A stretch of 64,000 nucleotides of DNA from Thalassotalea mangrovi (GTDB taxonomy: Bacteria > Pseudomonadota > Gammaproteobacteria > Enterobacterales > Alteromonadaceae). The DNA lies in contig NZ_SWDB01000021.1 in the NCBI RefSeq assembly GCF_005116735.1, positions 1 to 64,000 of the forward strand, given 5' to 3'. The notes below the pieces were generated by a model. It had not been told where the DNA came from, did not search any database, and worked only from the letters and a program-made list of their open reading frames with translations. The translations under genes were made by a program, and so were the position numbers. The number at the start of each line of letters is the position of its first letter. Position 1 is the first letter of the stretch. Below, piece after piece: positions 31,618 to 41,537 of this stretch.

Positions 31618-31921
31618 TAGTATCTGCAGCAGGCGCTGAATGTCGAAATTCAGCGATTTTCGGCTGAATGGTTATTTTGATGCCACGCACCACTGCGTTA
31701 GCTAACATCCTGATAATATTATTATTCCTCGACAGCGCGCAGTGTACAACCCTGTGTCGAACTTTCTCTGTAGCTGCGATGCAAGGTTTTAGACCTGCCC
31801 CCCCAATTGTTGGCACTTCAAGTCGTGTCACATCTCTCAAACAAAAAAACCTCGTAACCCAAACGATTCTAACGGGTTCTTAAATTCTTCATTTAAGAAA
31901 ATATTCCCTTTAAACGAAATT

Positions 31922-32154
31922 GGGGTCAGGTCTTGAATTTCGCAATATTCTGGCCTGTAGAGGAAAGATTGTCGTCGGAACAACGAACAGCTAGATAAAT
32001 GACACATCCTAATAGCGTCGTAAACTGGTTACAGCGTCTTTTCTAGTCAGAACTGCCGCATAACCTTATTTTATAACAGCAAGCTCGCTGCACGATTCAA
32101 GACCTGACCCCCATTGTTGGCGTAAGCTCGCTGCACGGATCAAGACCTGACCCC
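31922..32154. mobile_element. REP/RAYT-like inverted-repeat element without transposase
   Basis: GGGGTCAGGTCTTGAA at 31922-31937 and its exact inverse at 32096-32111 bound 190 bases with no gene. A third copy of the right end (32139-32154), with AGCTCGCTGCACG before each right copy, makes a 43-base tandem. The motif resembles sequences I remember flanking REP-associated IS200-like transposases in marine gammaproteobacteria. That link is from memory, and no transposase is present here. Confidence 0.6.
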
Positions 32155-32277
32155 ATCTTTGGCATCTGGGACGCATACCTGATCGCCGTAGTAGTTATCC
32201 GGGTAATTACAGGCCATGGTGATGTAGTCATCATCGGATTCGATTAATTTTCGTATTGTGCTAATAAATTGTGACAT
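32140..32277 (-). pseudogene. Truncated gene cut by the REP-like element
   Basis: A frame with a good ribosome binding site (AAGGAG before ATG at 32277) encodes 45 residues starting MSQFISTIRKLIESDDDYIT. The last six codons and the stop (DGVRS, TGA) come from the GGGGTCAGGTCTTGA repeat itself. The element therefore appears to have replaced the 3' part of a gene. I do not recognise the parent protein. It could also be a real short protein that took its stop from the repeat. Confidence 0.5.
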
Positions 32278-32397
32278 GAGTATCTCCTTACTTTGTTTAT
32301 CTGTGATCTAGTTTGAAGCATACTCATGCATTTTAAAAATTAATCATTTTTAATTTATTGTTCAGTTTTTTAGATTAAAGCGTTATTGGTTTGTGCA

Positions 32398-33354
32398 TCA
32401 ATGGGCAATGCCGAAAAAGTCGGCTATCCAATAAGCGGCGCAAATATCCATATCTTTGGCAAAAGTATCTTCCCTTCCGCATTGCTGCTCTGCAGTTCCT
32501 GGATCAACGGCAATCGCATGTCCCATCGAGGTTAAACTAATGGCTTGTAACTGCAGCTGGTTGTTATCGTGATAATAATTCGTGCTCGGATAGCCTAACA
32601 ATTTGTTCTTTGTCTCTTGCTTAAGATCAAGCCCCATCACGGTGCCCCACTGTTGCACCAATTGCTCTAAGTTCAGGTGGTATATATAAGGGTCTTCCGT
32701 GCCATGCCAGATCTGCAACTTTGGATAACTGCCGTTAAAGCTACCTGATGCCTGCCTTATCGACGCTGCCATCTCCTTTGCAGACGCGGTTTTCTTGCCA
32801 AATGCACAGGGACCGAGTTCACTGATATCGTTGGCACACTTATACGGAAAGCTGGATTGCAGGGCCCCGCCGGCAAAGGTTTGCGGATAAGCCGCCAACA
32901 TAACCTGGGCAAAGTGTGCACCGGATGACATACCGGTAATAAATACCTGTTGCCGGTCAAGCTTATGTGTTTCCAGCATGTAAGAAATCATCTGTTGCAC
33001 CGATGCAGGCTCGCCACTTCCTTGTTGCTGATGTGCCGGTTCCCAGGTCCGGTAACACCCTCCCTTAGGTTCATTACTTTTGGAAGTCTGTGGCAGTAAT
33101 ACAGCGAACTGGTATTTTTCTGCGAGTTCCAGCCAGCCCGTATTGCGGGCAAAATTTTGTGCCGTTTCCATACAGCCATGCACAGCAACCACCAACGGAG
33201 CCTGTTCAGGTAGCGCTTTGGGCAAGTAATGAAACAGCTGCAAGTTGCCAGGGTTCGCACCAAAGTCCACCACCTCGGTTAGTTTGTCCTGAGCGTAAAC
33301 CCAAGGCGTTACCAATAACCCAAGGGCACAAATCAATCGCTTGTTAAATCGCAT
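32398..33354 (-). CDS. Secreted PHB-depolymerase-family esterase
   Basis: An alpha/beta hydrolase of the esterase_phb/feruloyl esterase group. The 318-residue product has a signal peptide (cleavage after VYAQ), the oxyanion motif VAVHGCMETAQNFARNTGW, the nucleophile Ser144 in TGMSSGAHF, Asp in WHGTEDPYI, and His in SMGHAIAVDPG. Extra cysteines (for example GGCYRTW) suggest disulfides. It lies 65 bases after lpdA on the same strand and may be the last gene of the TonB receptor-E2-E3 transcript, releasing the cluster's substrate from an ester. True PHB as substrate is not shown. Confidence 0.85.
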   Translation of the reverse strand: MRFNKRLICALGLLVTPWVYAQDKLTEVVDFGANPGNLQLFHYLPKALPEQAPLVVAVHGCMETAQNFARNTGWLELAEKYQFAVLLPQTSKSNEPKGGCYRTWEPAHQQQGSGEPASVQQMISYMLETHKLDRQQVFITGMSSGAHFAQVMLAAYPQTFAGGALQSSFPYKCANDISELGPCAFGKKTASAKEMAASIRQASGSFNGSYPKLQIWHGTEDPYIYHLNLEQLVQQWGTVMGLDLKQETKNKLLGYPSTNYYHDNNQLQLQAISLTSMGHAIAVDPGTAEQQCGREDTFAKDMDICAAYWIADFFGIAH

Positions 33355-33419
33355 TTTCTGTCCTTAAACCGTGGAAAGTCTTCTCAGTCGATTGCTAAGC
33401 CAATACGCCTCGCCGATGC

Positions 33420-34784
33420 TTACATATTAATGGCTTTTGCCATCGAAGCCAGTACCGATTCATGCATCGCTTCTGACACCGTCGGATGGGCAATGATCAT
33501 CTTACTCAGTTCTTCATCTGTCGCCTCTAACGCCATCGAGGCAACATATCCCTGCAGCATTTCCGTAACATTACTACCGACCATGTGAGCACCATATAGC
33601 TCACCGGTATGCTTATCAAATATGGTTTTCACGAACCCGTCGGTATGATTAATGGCGATCGCCTTGCCATTGGCGGAAAGCGGGAAAGTACCAACCCTGA
33701 TATCAGCAATTTCACTGGCTTGTGCTTCGGTTAATCCAACACTGGCTACCTGAGGATGACTGTATGTACATCTGGGTATTTGCTGATGATTTACCGCGTG
33801 CACCGGCAAACCGGCAATATGTTCAACGGCTAAAATCGCTTCGTGCGATGCTTTGTGGGCCAGGCATGGAGCCCCGGCGACATCACCAATCGCATAAATA
33901 TGAGCAACCTCGCTTTGCATTGTCGCATTGGTATTAATGAAGCCCTGTGAGACGTTGACACCTGCCGCGGGCAAGTTTAGCTGTTCCGTATTGGCAATAA
34001 CGCCCACTGACAGTAGGACGGCATCGAATTCCTGCGTTTGCTCATTGATTTGCACGGTGACGCTGTTTGCGCCGGTGCGGACATTAGCCAATACCGACTC
34101 GGTATATACCTCGATGCCTTGTTTGGTAAATGCGTCCTGAACGCAATCTGCGATCGATTTATCTTCCGCTGGTAATAATTGCGACTGTGTTTCGACTAAA
34201 GTTACCTTTGTACCCAAGGCGTTATAAAAACTCGCAAATTCAACACCGATAGCACCCGCACCGACAACCAACAAGCGACCTGGGATCTCGGTCGGCGTCA
34301 ATGCATGTCGGGCACTCCAAACCTGCTTGCCGTCAAATTGCAGATTTGGCAAACATCGGGCGCGTGCTCCAGTGGCGATAATGAAATGCCGGGCACTGAA
34401 TTGCTGGTCATCAACCTGCACCGTATGGGCGTCAATAAACCGGGCTTCTCCGTAAACCACATCCACGGTATTTTTATTCATCAGGTAGGTGATCCCCTGA
34501 TTCAGCTTTGCGGCAACATTACGAGAATAACCAATCATTTTCGCCAGATCGATTTTCGGCTCATTGACTTCGATTCCAAACACATCTGCCTGACGAATTT
34601 CCCGCAGGTTATCAGCGGCATGCAATAATGCCTTGGTAGGAATACACCCCCAGTTCAGACACACACCACCGAGTTTTTCTTTTTCCACCAAGGTCACTGA
34701 CAGCCCTAATTGTGCAGCCCGAATCGCCGCCGTGTAGCCACCCGGACCACCACCAATGATTAACACATCTGATTGCTTTGCCAT
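33420..34784 (-). CDS. lpdA: Dihydrolipoyl dehydrogenase (E3)
   Basis: Reoxidises the lipoyl groups of E2 with NAD+. The 454-residue product has the FAD motif IIGGGPGGYTAAIRAAQLG, the redox disulfide GGVCLNWGCIPTKAL, the NAD motif VVGAGAIGVEFASFY, IYAIGDVAG, and the catalytic His-Glu pair in AHPTVSEAMHES. It lies 2 bases after the E2 gene. A catabolic cluster with its own E3 suggests a dedicated complex rather than use of the housekeeping Lpd. Confidence 0.92.
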   Translation of the reverse strand: MAKQSDVLIIGGGPGGYTAAIRAAQLGLSVTLVEKEKLGGVCLNWGCIPTKALLHAADNLREIRQADVFGIEVNEPKIDLAKMIGYSRNVAAKLNQGITYLMNKNTVDVVYGEARFIDAHTVQVDDQQFSARHFIIATGARARCLPNLQFDGKQVWSARHALTPTEIPGRLLVVGAGAIGVEFASFYNALGTKVTLVETQSQLLPAEDKSIADCVQDAFTKQGIEVYTESVLANVRTGANSVTVQINEQTQEFDAVLLSVGVIANTEQLNLPAAGVNVSQGFINTNATMQSEVAHIYAIGDVAGAPCLAHKASHEAILAVEHIAGLPVHAVNHQQIPRCTYSHPQVASVGLTEAQASEIADIRVGTFPLSANGKAIAINHTDGFVKTIFDKHTGELYGAHMVGSNVTEMLQGYVASMALEATDEELSKMIIAHPTVSEAMHESVLASMAKAINM

Positions 34785-34786
34785 GA

Positions 34787-36106
34787 TTACACCAACAGTC
34801 GATATGGTTGGGTTAATAGTTCATTAACCGTGACCAGGAAACTGGCTGCCGGGGCACCATCAAGGATGCGATGATCCCAGCTTAAACTCAGGTTCATTTT
34901 TGCCGTTTTTACCGGTTTATCACCCTGCCACTCTACTCCATCGTAAATTCGGTTGACGCCGAGAATTCCACACTGCGGCTGGTTGACGATTGGGGTGAAT
35001 GAATCGATATCATACATACCTAAGGTACTGATGGTGAAAGTACCCCCCTGCAAATCCTGGGGAGTCAGATTCTGATTCCGGGCCGCCTGAATCAGGCGCT
35101 GGGATTCAACGGCTATTTCTTTTAAGGTCAGTTGTTCCGCACCTTTAATGACCGGCACCAGTAATCCCTCATCCACAGCTACTGCGATGCCAATATTGAC
35201 CTGTTGCCACATGCGAATTTCCGTATCCGTGTATGAGCTGTTCATCAACGGATGCGCAGCCAGGGCCTTGGCCAGCGTTTTAACCAGGATATCGTTGTAA
35301 GAAATTTTGATGCCTTCGGCCTGCCATTCCTGATTTAGCGATTGACGCAGTTTAATCGTCTCTGCCATCAATACTTCACGGTTCATGGTTAACTGGGCGC
35401 TATTTAATAAACTGTCCTGCATACGGCTGGCAATTACCTTACGCATCCCAGTGTGAGGCTTGCTGATGTATTCTGGTGAGTCAGTCGCAGACGGCTGGCG
35501 GTGCTTGATGACATCATCTTTCATGATCTTGCCATTGACTCCCGAGCCTGTGACATCATCCAATGTTACCTGTTGCTGCTTGGCGATGCGTTTGGCCAAC
35601 GGGCTGGCAAAAACCGGTTTGCTATGCTGACTCTGCTCTAAAGCACGCTCAACATCGCGGGCAATAATACGCTGGTTTCCGCCGCTGCCGGTCACAGTAT
35701 GTAAATCGATGGCATGCCGCTCTGCCAGTTTGCGCGCTTTAGGCGATGCCTTAATTCGCGCTGATGGTTCACCCGACGACACCTGTCGCGCCGTTTCTAC
35801 TTGTTCGTCGCTGACTAAATTGTTCGCAGAGGATTGCGTGGCCGATTCTACCGGCTCCCGAATCTCCTCGCCTTGCTGATAAATATAAGCGGCGATATCA
35901 CCGGACATCCGCTCTTCACCAACCGCGATTAAATGCTGCAAAGTACCATCTGCATTGGCTTCCACGTCGACCGAGACCTTATCGGTTTCCATGGTAAAAA
36001 TGACATCCCCTTCTTTTACTTGTTGACCATCGGCAACCAGCCATTGTGCGATACGGCATTCAGATTTATTGGCACCGGTTTGAATAAGTTTGACTTCCTG
36101 GGCCAT
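34787..36106 (-). CDS. 2-oxo acid dehydrogenase E2 (acyltransferase) with two E3-binding domains
   Basis: Transfers the acyl group from E1 to CoA. Domains in the 439-residue product: one lipoyl domain (lipoyl Lys43 in METDKVSVD); a first peripheral-subunit-binding domain at about 119-156 (KASPKARKLAERHAIDL); a second at about 167-203 (FASPLAKRIAKQQQVTL); and the catalytic domain ending with DHRILDGAPAASFL. Two tandem binding domains are unusual, as one is the rule. GGAG supports the start. The acyl substrate cannot be told; acetoin-, pyruvate- or branched-chain-type complexes share this fold. Confidence 0.9.
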   Translation of the reverse strand: MAQEVKLIQTGANKSECRIAQWLVADGQQVKEGDVIFTMETDKVSVDVEANADGTLQHLIAVGEERMSGDIAAYIYQQGEEIREPVESATQSSANNLVSDEQVETARQVSSGEPSARIKASPKARKLAERHAIDLHTVTGSGGNQRIIARDVERALEQSQHSKPVFASPLAKRIAKQQQVTLDDVTGSGVNGKIMKDDVIKHRQPSATDSPEYISKPHTGMRKVIASRMQDSLLNSAQLTMNREVLMAETIKLRQSLNQEWQAEGIKISYNDILVKTLAKALAAHPLMNSSYTDTEIRMWQQVNIGIAVAVDEGLLVPVIKGAEQLTLKEIAVESQRLIQAARNQNLTPQDLQGGTFTISTLGMYDIDSFTPIVNQPQCGILGVNRIYDGVEWQGDKPVKTAKMNLSLSWDHRILDGAPAASFLVTVNELLTQPYRLLV

Positions 36107-36166
36107 AACGACTCCGAAATAGGTTAAATGAGAAGGGAGAGAAGAGACTCTCTCCCTGGATTACGA

Positions 36167-39124
36167 TTAGAACTGGGTTCTGAAGCCCAGTTTGAAAGTA
36201 CGGCCGTATGGCGTACCAATGGAAGGGTCATAGCTTAATTCCAGACGAGCTGCAGATGGGTCTTCGTCAAATGCGTTGAGCACTGCAACACTGAACTGGG
36301 TATTTAAATCCGACCAATCGTAGGTGTAATTGAAATCCACTGACTGGAATGAATCAACCTGCAAACCAAAATCGATCAATTTACAGCCCGGGTCACTGGC
36401 ATTCACCAATGTACAGCCGGCCAGGTTGAAATCGGTCTGGGCTACCGTAGGACCACGGTTATCTTCGACACTACCAATGTAGTTCAACGATACCCGGGCC
36501 GTATGTGCGTTCATTTCATACTGGGCATAGGCAGTACCGCGCCACTCAGAAATGGTGCCTGGAAGCCTGTCATAATTGGCATAACCGACCGCATCATAAC
36601 CCTCAGAAACCAGCACATCATTGTAGATAAAGGCTTCCTGTTCGTATTCAGCGACGTGGCTGACCACTAAATTAAAGCGTAAATCGCCAGCACCAACACC
36701 TTCAAGCAAATAGTTAACCGTCATATCAACGCCACTGGTATCAACGGTTGGACCATTGGTGGTATCAGAGCGAACGCGGGTAATATCATTGGCAATGGTA
36801 ACACCTGGGGTACAGGTATCATTGTTGGCAAAAACAATCAGATCGCGCAGACTGCTGTCACAGTTTACCAATTGCGAACCGTCGCCAACCCCAGCAACCG
36901 ATGTAGCGATAATATTGGCGGGAACCGTGACGATCTGGTCTTCCAGTTCATAACTCCAGTAATCAACACTGGCTGAGAAATTCCCCCAGTTGAATACCGT
37001 ACCCAGGTTATAGGTAAATGCTTCTTCCGGACCAACGTCCGGATTACCGTACATGTCGACGGCCTTGTAGGCATTACCCACCGCAGCAATACCGGTTAGC
37101 AACGTTTGTCCGCTCGATGCGCGATTGCCAGGTGTGGGACCGCGGAAGGTCGTACCGACAGAACTTCGTAATGTCAGCCATTCTGCTGGTTGCCATTTAA
37201 GCGATAGTTTTGGATTGGTGGTTGAGCCTGTCTGCCCGCCGTAATCCTCGTAACGAATCGCTGCTTGCAGGTTAAAATCTTCGGTAATCGGCAAGTTTAA
37301 CTCAGCAAATACGGCACGTACGGTTTCCGATAACATTGCCGGCACAGTTTGTCCCTGGAAGATGAATGGGCCAGTTTTAAAGGCACAATCAGTTTGCCCT
37401 TCCACCGGGCAGGGATTGATTTCGGCGTTTGAATTAGCATTTAACGGCTGGTAGTCATAATCCAGAGAGCGGTATTGCAAACCAACTGCATATTCCGGCA
37501 TACCACCGGACATTCCCCAGTCCAGTTCACCGGTGATCACACCTTCCAGGACTAAGTAATCCGAAATCGCTTCCTGCAGAATATCGTCAAACAGCCAGGC
37601 ATTGAGGCTATCACTGTTCGCTAAGTCGGCAACAAAGCCTGGATTGCTGTTACCGGTAACCGGGTTCGAGGCAATCGCATTAGAAAATGGGTTAAAGAAT
37701 TCACAGCCATTTTCACCTGGCGTCATCCCGCTACAATCAGAGCCACCAAAACCTAACAAAGCTGATTGTAAGCGATTAATTAAGATATCCGGGGTTCTGG
37801 CAAAGGCTTCGTCACGCGAATACATGGCGCTGAGTTGCCATTGCATGCTATTACCAAAATCCCCGTCTAGGCCAAGTGAATATCGCTGCAAGGTATACTC
37901 ACGTTCTGAGGCCGCACCGCCAAGTCCACCATCGGTAGGGTTACCCGACAAGGCAAATGGACGCCAGATATTCAGGTTAATGAATGCCGTCGCGTCTATT
38001 TGCTCCTGGGTATATCCCGCCTGTTGCAGTGCAGTTACAGCACCCGGGTTATTCATTAAGGTGTAAAATACGCCAAAGCTTCCCGGCCCATTCGGACCCT
38101 GTAATGGAAAGTAAGAGGGAGAGGAACGTAACTCAGGCGTTTCGTTCACCGCATATAATGCGTCAAATTTGAGATTAGTTGAATCGGTTAATGCGTGATT
38201 GTATTCGGCATATACCTGATAGCGGTTTTCCTCCTCAACCAGGTTAAGCACTTTCGCATAAGACCAGTAACATAGTGGCACGCCATAGATAAAGCCGTTC
38301 TCGCCGCCAAGCGGCTCACAGTTAGCATCGGCGGTGTAACCAAAGTAAGGGCCAGTACCGCTAAAATCTGCACCGAGTGTATACAGGCTTCCCGGATTAC
38401 CAAATACCGAATAGCTGGTTGGATTCACATCGCGGGGGGTATCGGCCCAGTCCCTTTCTACTACAGGTAAATCTGAACGATGCTGATAGCCAGCGGATAA
38501 CAACAGGTTATTATTTTCGCCGCTCCAACCATAAGTAAATTGCAATGTGCTATCGCCATCAGAACCATCGACAAAACGATGATCGGCGGCGATTTCAAAG
38601 CCATTGAAATCATCGCGAGTAATAATGTTCACCACACCCCCAATGGCATCAGAACCATAGGTGGCAGCGGCACCATCTTTTAATATTTCGATGCGGGCGA
38701 TGGCCGCCATCGGGATCATGTTGGTATCTACCTGACCGTATTGGATACGCTGACCATTTAACAGGACTAAAGTACGTTGTGGCCCTAATCCACGTAAGTT
38801 AATACTGCCACCACCAATCCGGTTTTGCGCTGCCGTGACAAACTGGTTGGAATCGCCCAAAACCGGACCGGTGATCGCCAGGGATTTGATGATATCTAAC
38901 ACCGTTGGGTTGCCCCGGTCCTGCAGTTCCGCCATATCAATGACTTCAACAGGAAGTGCGGCATCTTCAGGCGTACCCTTGATGTATGAACCGGTGACCA
39001 TGATAGTTTCGATATCATTGTCACCATTGTCTTGTTGCTGTGCCATTACCAATGGGGTCGTCCCCAGGGATAAGGCCAATGCAATGTTGATTGTGAGTTT
39101 ATTCTTTTTATAGTTTTTATTCAT
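36167..39124 (-). CDS. TonB-dependent outer membrane receptor
   Basis: A large ligand importer of 985 residues from the ATG at 39124, chosen for GGTGGG before it and the signal peptide after it (to about VMAQ); an upstream frame extension to 39181 is unlikely. After a short acidic stretch comes a TonB-box-like IETIMVTGSYIKG, then the plug (LNGQRIQYGQVDTNMIPMAAIARIEILKDGAAATYGSDAIGGVVNIITR) and a 22-strand-type barrel ending in aromatic Phe (GFRTQF). It has the look of receptors for carbohydrates or aromatic/lipid compounds rather than siderophores. Three TTGTATACA sites lie just upstream. Confidence 0.93.
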   Translation of the reverse strand: MNKNYKKNKLTINIALALSLGTTPLVMAQQQDNGDNDIETIMVTGSYIKGTPEDAALPVEVIDMAELQDRGNPTVLDIIKSLAITGPVLGDSNQFVTAAQNRIGGGSINLRGLGPQRTLVLLNGQRIQYGQVDTNMIPMAAIARIEILKDGAAATYGSDAIGGVVNIITRDDFNGFEIAADHRFVDGSDGDSTLQFTYGWSGENNNLLLSAGYQHRSDLPVVERDWADTPRDVNPTSYSVFGNPGSLYTLGADFSGTGPYFGYTADANCEPLGGENGFIYGVPLCYWSYAKVLNLVEEENRYQVYAEYNHALTDSTNLKFDALYAVNETPELRSSPSYFPLQGPNGPGSFGVFYTLMNNPGAVTALQQAGYTQEQIDATAFINLNIWRPFALSGNPTDGGLGGAASEREYTLQRYSLGLDGDFGNSMQWQLSAMYSRDEAFARTPDILINRLQSALLGFGGSDCSGMTPGENGCEFFNPFSNAIASNPVTGNSNPGFVADLANSDSLNAWLFDDILQEAISDYLVLEGVITGELDWGMSGGMPEYAVGLQYRSLDYDYQPLNANSNAEINPCPVEGQTDCAFKTGPFIFQGQTVPAMLSETVRAVFAELNLPITEDFNLQAAIRYEDYGGQTGSTTNPKLSLKWQPAEWLTLRSSVGTTFRGPTPGNRASSGQTLLTGIAAVGNAYKAVDMYGNPDVGPEEAFTYNLGTVFNWGNFSASVDYWSYELEDQIVTVPANIIATSVAGVGDGSQLVNCDSSLRDLIVFANNDTCTPGVTIANDITRVRSDTTNGPTVDTSGVDMTVNYLLEGVGAGDLRFNLVVSHVAEYEQEAFIYNDVLVSEGYDAVGYANYDRLPGTISEWRGTAYAQYEMNAHTARVSLNYIGSVEDNRGPTVAQTDFNLAGCTLVNASDPGCKLIDFGLQVDSFQSVDFNYTYDWSDLNTQFSVAVLNAFDEDPSAARLELSYDPSIGTPYGRTFKLGFRTQF

Positions 39125-39228
39125 GATTGTCCCACCTACCAAAAAACAATTTTTGCTTTTCACGCCAGCATCTTGTGACAAAGCCAGTGGTTATAAAATT
39201 TGCACATCATCATAACCAAGTCAAGATT

Positions 39229-39309
39229 TTGTATACAATTAGCCACACATAATTAATTTAACACCAAATAAAATCCATTTTTGTATACATAATTAAATTT
39301 TGTATACAG
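39229..39309. promoter_or_regulatory. Three GntR-type operators upstream of the TonB receptor
   Basis: TTGTATACAA (39229-39238), TTGTATACAT (39281-39290) and TTGTATACAG (39300-39309) lie within 180 bases of the receptor start. The core TGT-N2-ACA palindrome fits operators of FadR/FCD-type GntR regulators, and such a regulator is encoded at 43761-44465. Confidence 0.75.
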
Positions 39310-39344
39310 ACGAGAGATTATCCGGTGATACCTTAACCTCAGGC

Positions 39345-41525
39345 TTATGCGGCGATCCCCATTTCAATTAACAGGCTACGAATACCTTCAACAACGTCCT
39401 GTTCACCAGCATTGGCCGCTCGTTCCAACACTTTTGACACACTTGGGCTTGCCTCTTTGCCATGGACACGCATTATTGGCGCATCCAGTAAATCGAAAAA
39501 GCGACGCTGACATTCATCGGCAATCATGCCGCCGATTGAGGTGCCAAGCGCGCCTTGTTCGACAATAAGTAAATTCCCGGTTTTGGTTAGTGACTGTTCG
39601 ATGCAGTCAAAATCCAGGCCACTGCGATCGAGCGTCCGCAAGTCGATAATATCCACATCCAGGTTAAGTTCATCAGCAACCTTTTGGGTGATTTGAACCA
39701 TGGATGAATAGGTTAAAATGGTCATTTTTGTGCCGCTGCGAACCACTTTGGCTTTACCTATCTCGATAAAATAATCAAGATCCTGTTCCGGTACCGGCCC
39801 TGAACTGTTGTACAAGTCCATGTGTTCGATGATTAATACCGGGTCCTGACAGCGTAATGCGCTATTCATAAGCCCGGCATAATCAAATGGTGTTGAAGGT
39901 GCAAGTACCCGCCAGCCTGCTGAAGTCGCAAAAATGCCTGCCGGATCCATGCTATGCTGGGAACCATAACCGGTTCCCATCGCTACTTTCGTTCGTAGCA
40001 CCAGTGGCATCGCGGTATCACCGCCAAACATGTGCCTGGCTTTGGCAATCTGGTTAAACACCTGGTCCGCTGCTACCCACATAAAATCCGGATACATAAA
40101 CTCGACAATGGGTTTGTAACGACCATCAAACGCCATTCCCCCGGCCAGGCCAACAAACGCATTTTCACAAATGGGAGTGCCGATCACTCGCTGCGGATGT
40201 AACTTTGCAAGGTCTTTGGTTGCACCATTGGTACCACCGTTTAAACGGTGGATGTCTTCCCCCATCAGGATAATTCGCTCATCGTTTTCCATTTGCGTTC
40301 GCATGGTGTTTGCCACGGTGTCAATAAAGCGTTTATCGACAAGGGGACTTGAGCAGGTTTCCTGCTCAATGAATGGGGTGTCATCGAATTCTGACATGTC
40401 ACCTTTGACGCCAAAATCAACAAAATCGATCGACGGCCATAGTTCAGCTTTGATTTCTCGTTCGCCGTCTTTGACCACGGTAAACTCATCGACAATCGCA
40501 TCCAATGTTTGATTAATCGCCGTTTTAATCGACTTCATTTTTGCCGGGTCGATAACCTCCCGGCGCTCCAGTTCACGATAGACTCGTTGAATCGGATCCC
40601 GCTCACGCCATTCGCTTTCTTCCTGTTTATTACGATAACCAAACACACTGCCCGGTAACGGACCACTCTGGTGAAAATATCGATAGACATCAGCTTCGAT
40701 CAACGTCGGACCACCGCCAGCGCGCATATGTTCAACAGCCTGCTGGGTAGCCAGGTAAACCGCTAATGGGTCCATACCATCCACTTTCCAGGCGGGAATC
40801 GCAAATCCGAGCCCTCGCGCGGATAACCGGTTTTCGGCCGTAACTTCATCAATATGTGTCGCTACCGCATACATATTGTTTTCAACAAAGAAACAAAGTG
40901 GCAGCTTCCAAGCCGCAGCCAGATTCATTGATTCCAGTACCGAACCTATACTACTGGCACCATCACCAAAATAACTGAAGGCGACATGCTCGGTGCTGGC
41001 ACGTTGATGACAAAACGCCGACCCTGCCGCAAACGGCACACCTCCGCCAACAATCGCGTTGGTGCCGAGGTTACCTGACTCCTGCCAGCGCAGATGCATC
41101 GAACCACCTCGCCCTTTACAGTAGCCTTGGGATAATCCCATGATTTCCGCCAACGTTTTGCGCATCACCTCGACAATATCGCCATTGAATTTTGAATTCA
41201 GCTCGATGCCATCTGGACTGACATAATGAAGAGCCTTAGCAAGAAACTGATGATGGGCACGATGGGAACCATTAATAGTATCCTCAGCAACCATTGCCAG
41301 TACTGAGCCTGTGGCTCCTCCTTCCTGACCTATTGCGGAATGTGCCGGACCATGGATCAGTCCCTGCCCTGCCAGATCCAGAACTTTTTCTTCAAAGCAA
41401 CGGATTAACAACATTGACATATACATGGTCGAAAGTAACGATTGCGGAGCCTGCTGCCAGTCCTGCTCGGTGGTCGAAAATGCTACCCAGGGAGTAGCTG
41501 GTGATAAATCTGTAATGGTAGGCAT
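39345..41525 (-). CDS. Fused E1 alpha-beta subunit of a 2-oxo acid dehydrogenase
   Basis: Decarboxylates a 2-oxo acid with thiamine diphosphate and passes the acyl group to E2. The 726-residue product joins what are usually two proteins. The alpha part has GRGGSMHLRW (about 138-147) and the ThDP motif GDG (187-189) ... NN (216-217). The beta part begins near residue 395 (RIILMGEDIHRLNGGTNGATKDL) and has FMYPDFMWVAADQVFNQIAK and GSQHSMDPAG. AAGGAAA supports the start. It is 12 bases after the MFS gene. The substrate is unknown. Confidence 0.9.
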   Translation of the reverse strand: MPTITDLSPATPWVAFSTTEQDWQQAPQSLLSTMYMSMLLIRCFEEKVLDLAGQGLIHGPAHSAIGQEGGATGSVLAMVAEDTINGSHRAHHQFLAKALHYVSPDGIELNSKFNGDIVEVMRKTLAEIMGLSQGYCKGRGGSMHLRWQESGNLGTNAIVGGGVPFAAGSAFCHQRASTEHVAFSYFGDGASSIGSVLESMNLAAAWKLPLCFFVENNMYAVATHIDEVTAENRLSARGLGFAIPAWKVDGMDPLAVYLATQQAVEHMRAGGGPTLIEADVYRYFHQSGPLPGSVFGYRNKQEESEWRERDPIQRVYRELERREVIDPAKMKSIKTAINQTLDAIVDEFTVVKDGEREIKAELWPSIDFVDFGVKGDMSEFDDTPFIEQETCSSPLVDKRFIDTVANTMRTQMENDERIILMGEDIHRLNGGTNGATKDLAKLHPQRVIGTPICENAFVGLAGGMAFDGRYKPIVEFMYPDFMWVAADQVFNQIAKARHMFGGDTAMPLVLRTKVAMGTGYGSQHSMDPAGIFATSAGWRVLAPSTPFDYAGLMNSALRCQDPVLIIEHMDLYNSSGPVPEQDLDYFIEIGKAKVVRSGTKMTILTYSSMVQITQKVADELNLDVDIIDLRTLDRSGLDFDCIEQSLTKTGNLLIVEQGALGTSIGGMIADECQRRFFDLLDAPIMRVHGKEASPSVSKVLERAANAGEQDVVEGIRSLLIEMGIAA

Positions 41526-41537
41526 AATGGTTTCCTT

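Noticed and set aside
31472..31883. Opposed frames of 122 and 71 codons
   Set aside because: They overlap on opposite strands, have no ribosome binding site and cross a hairpin; neither resembles a known protein.
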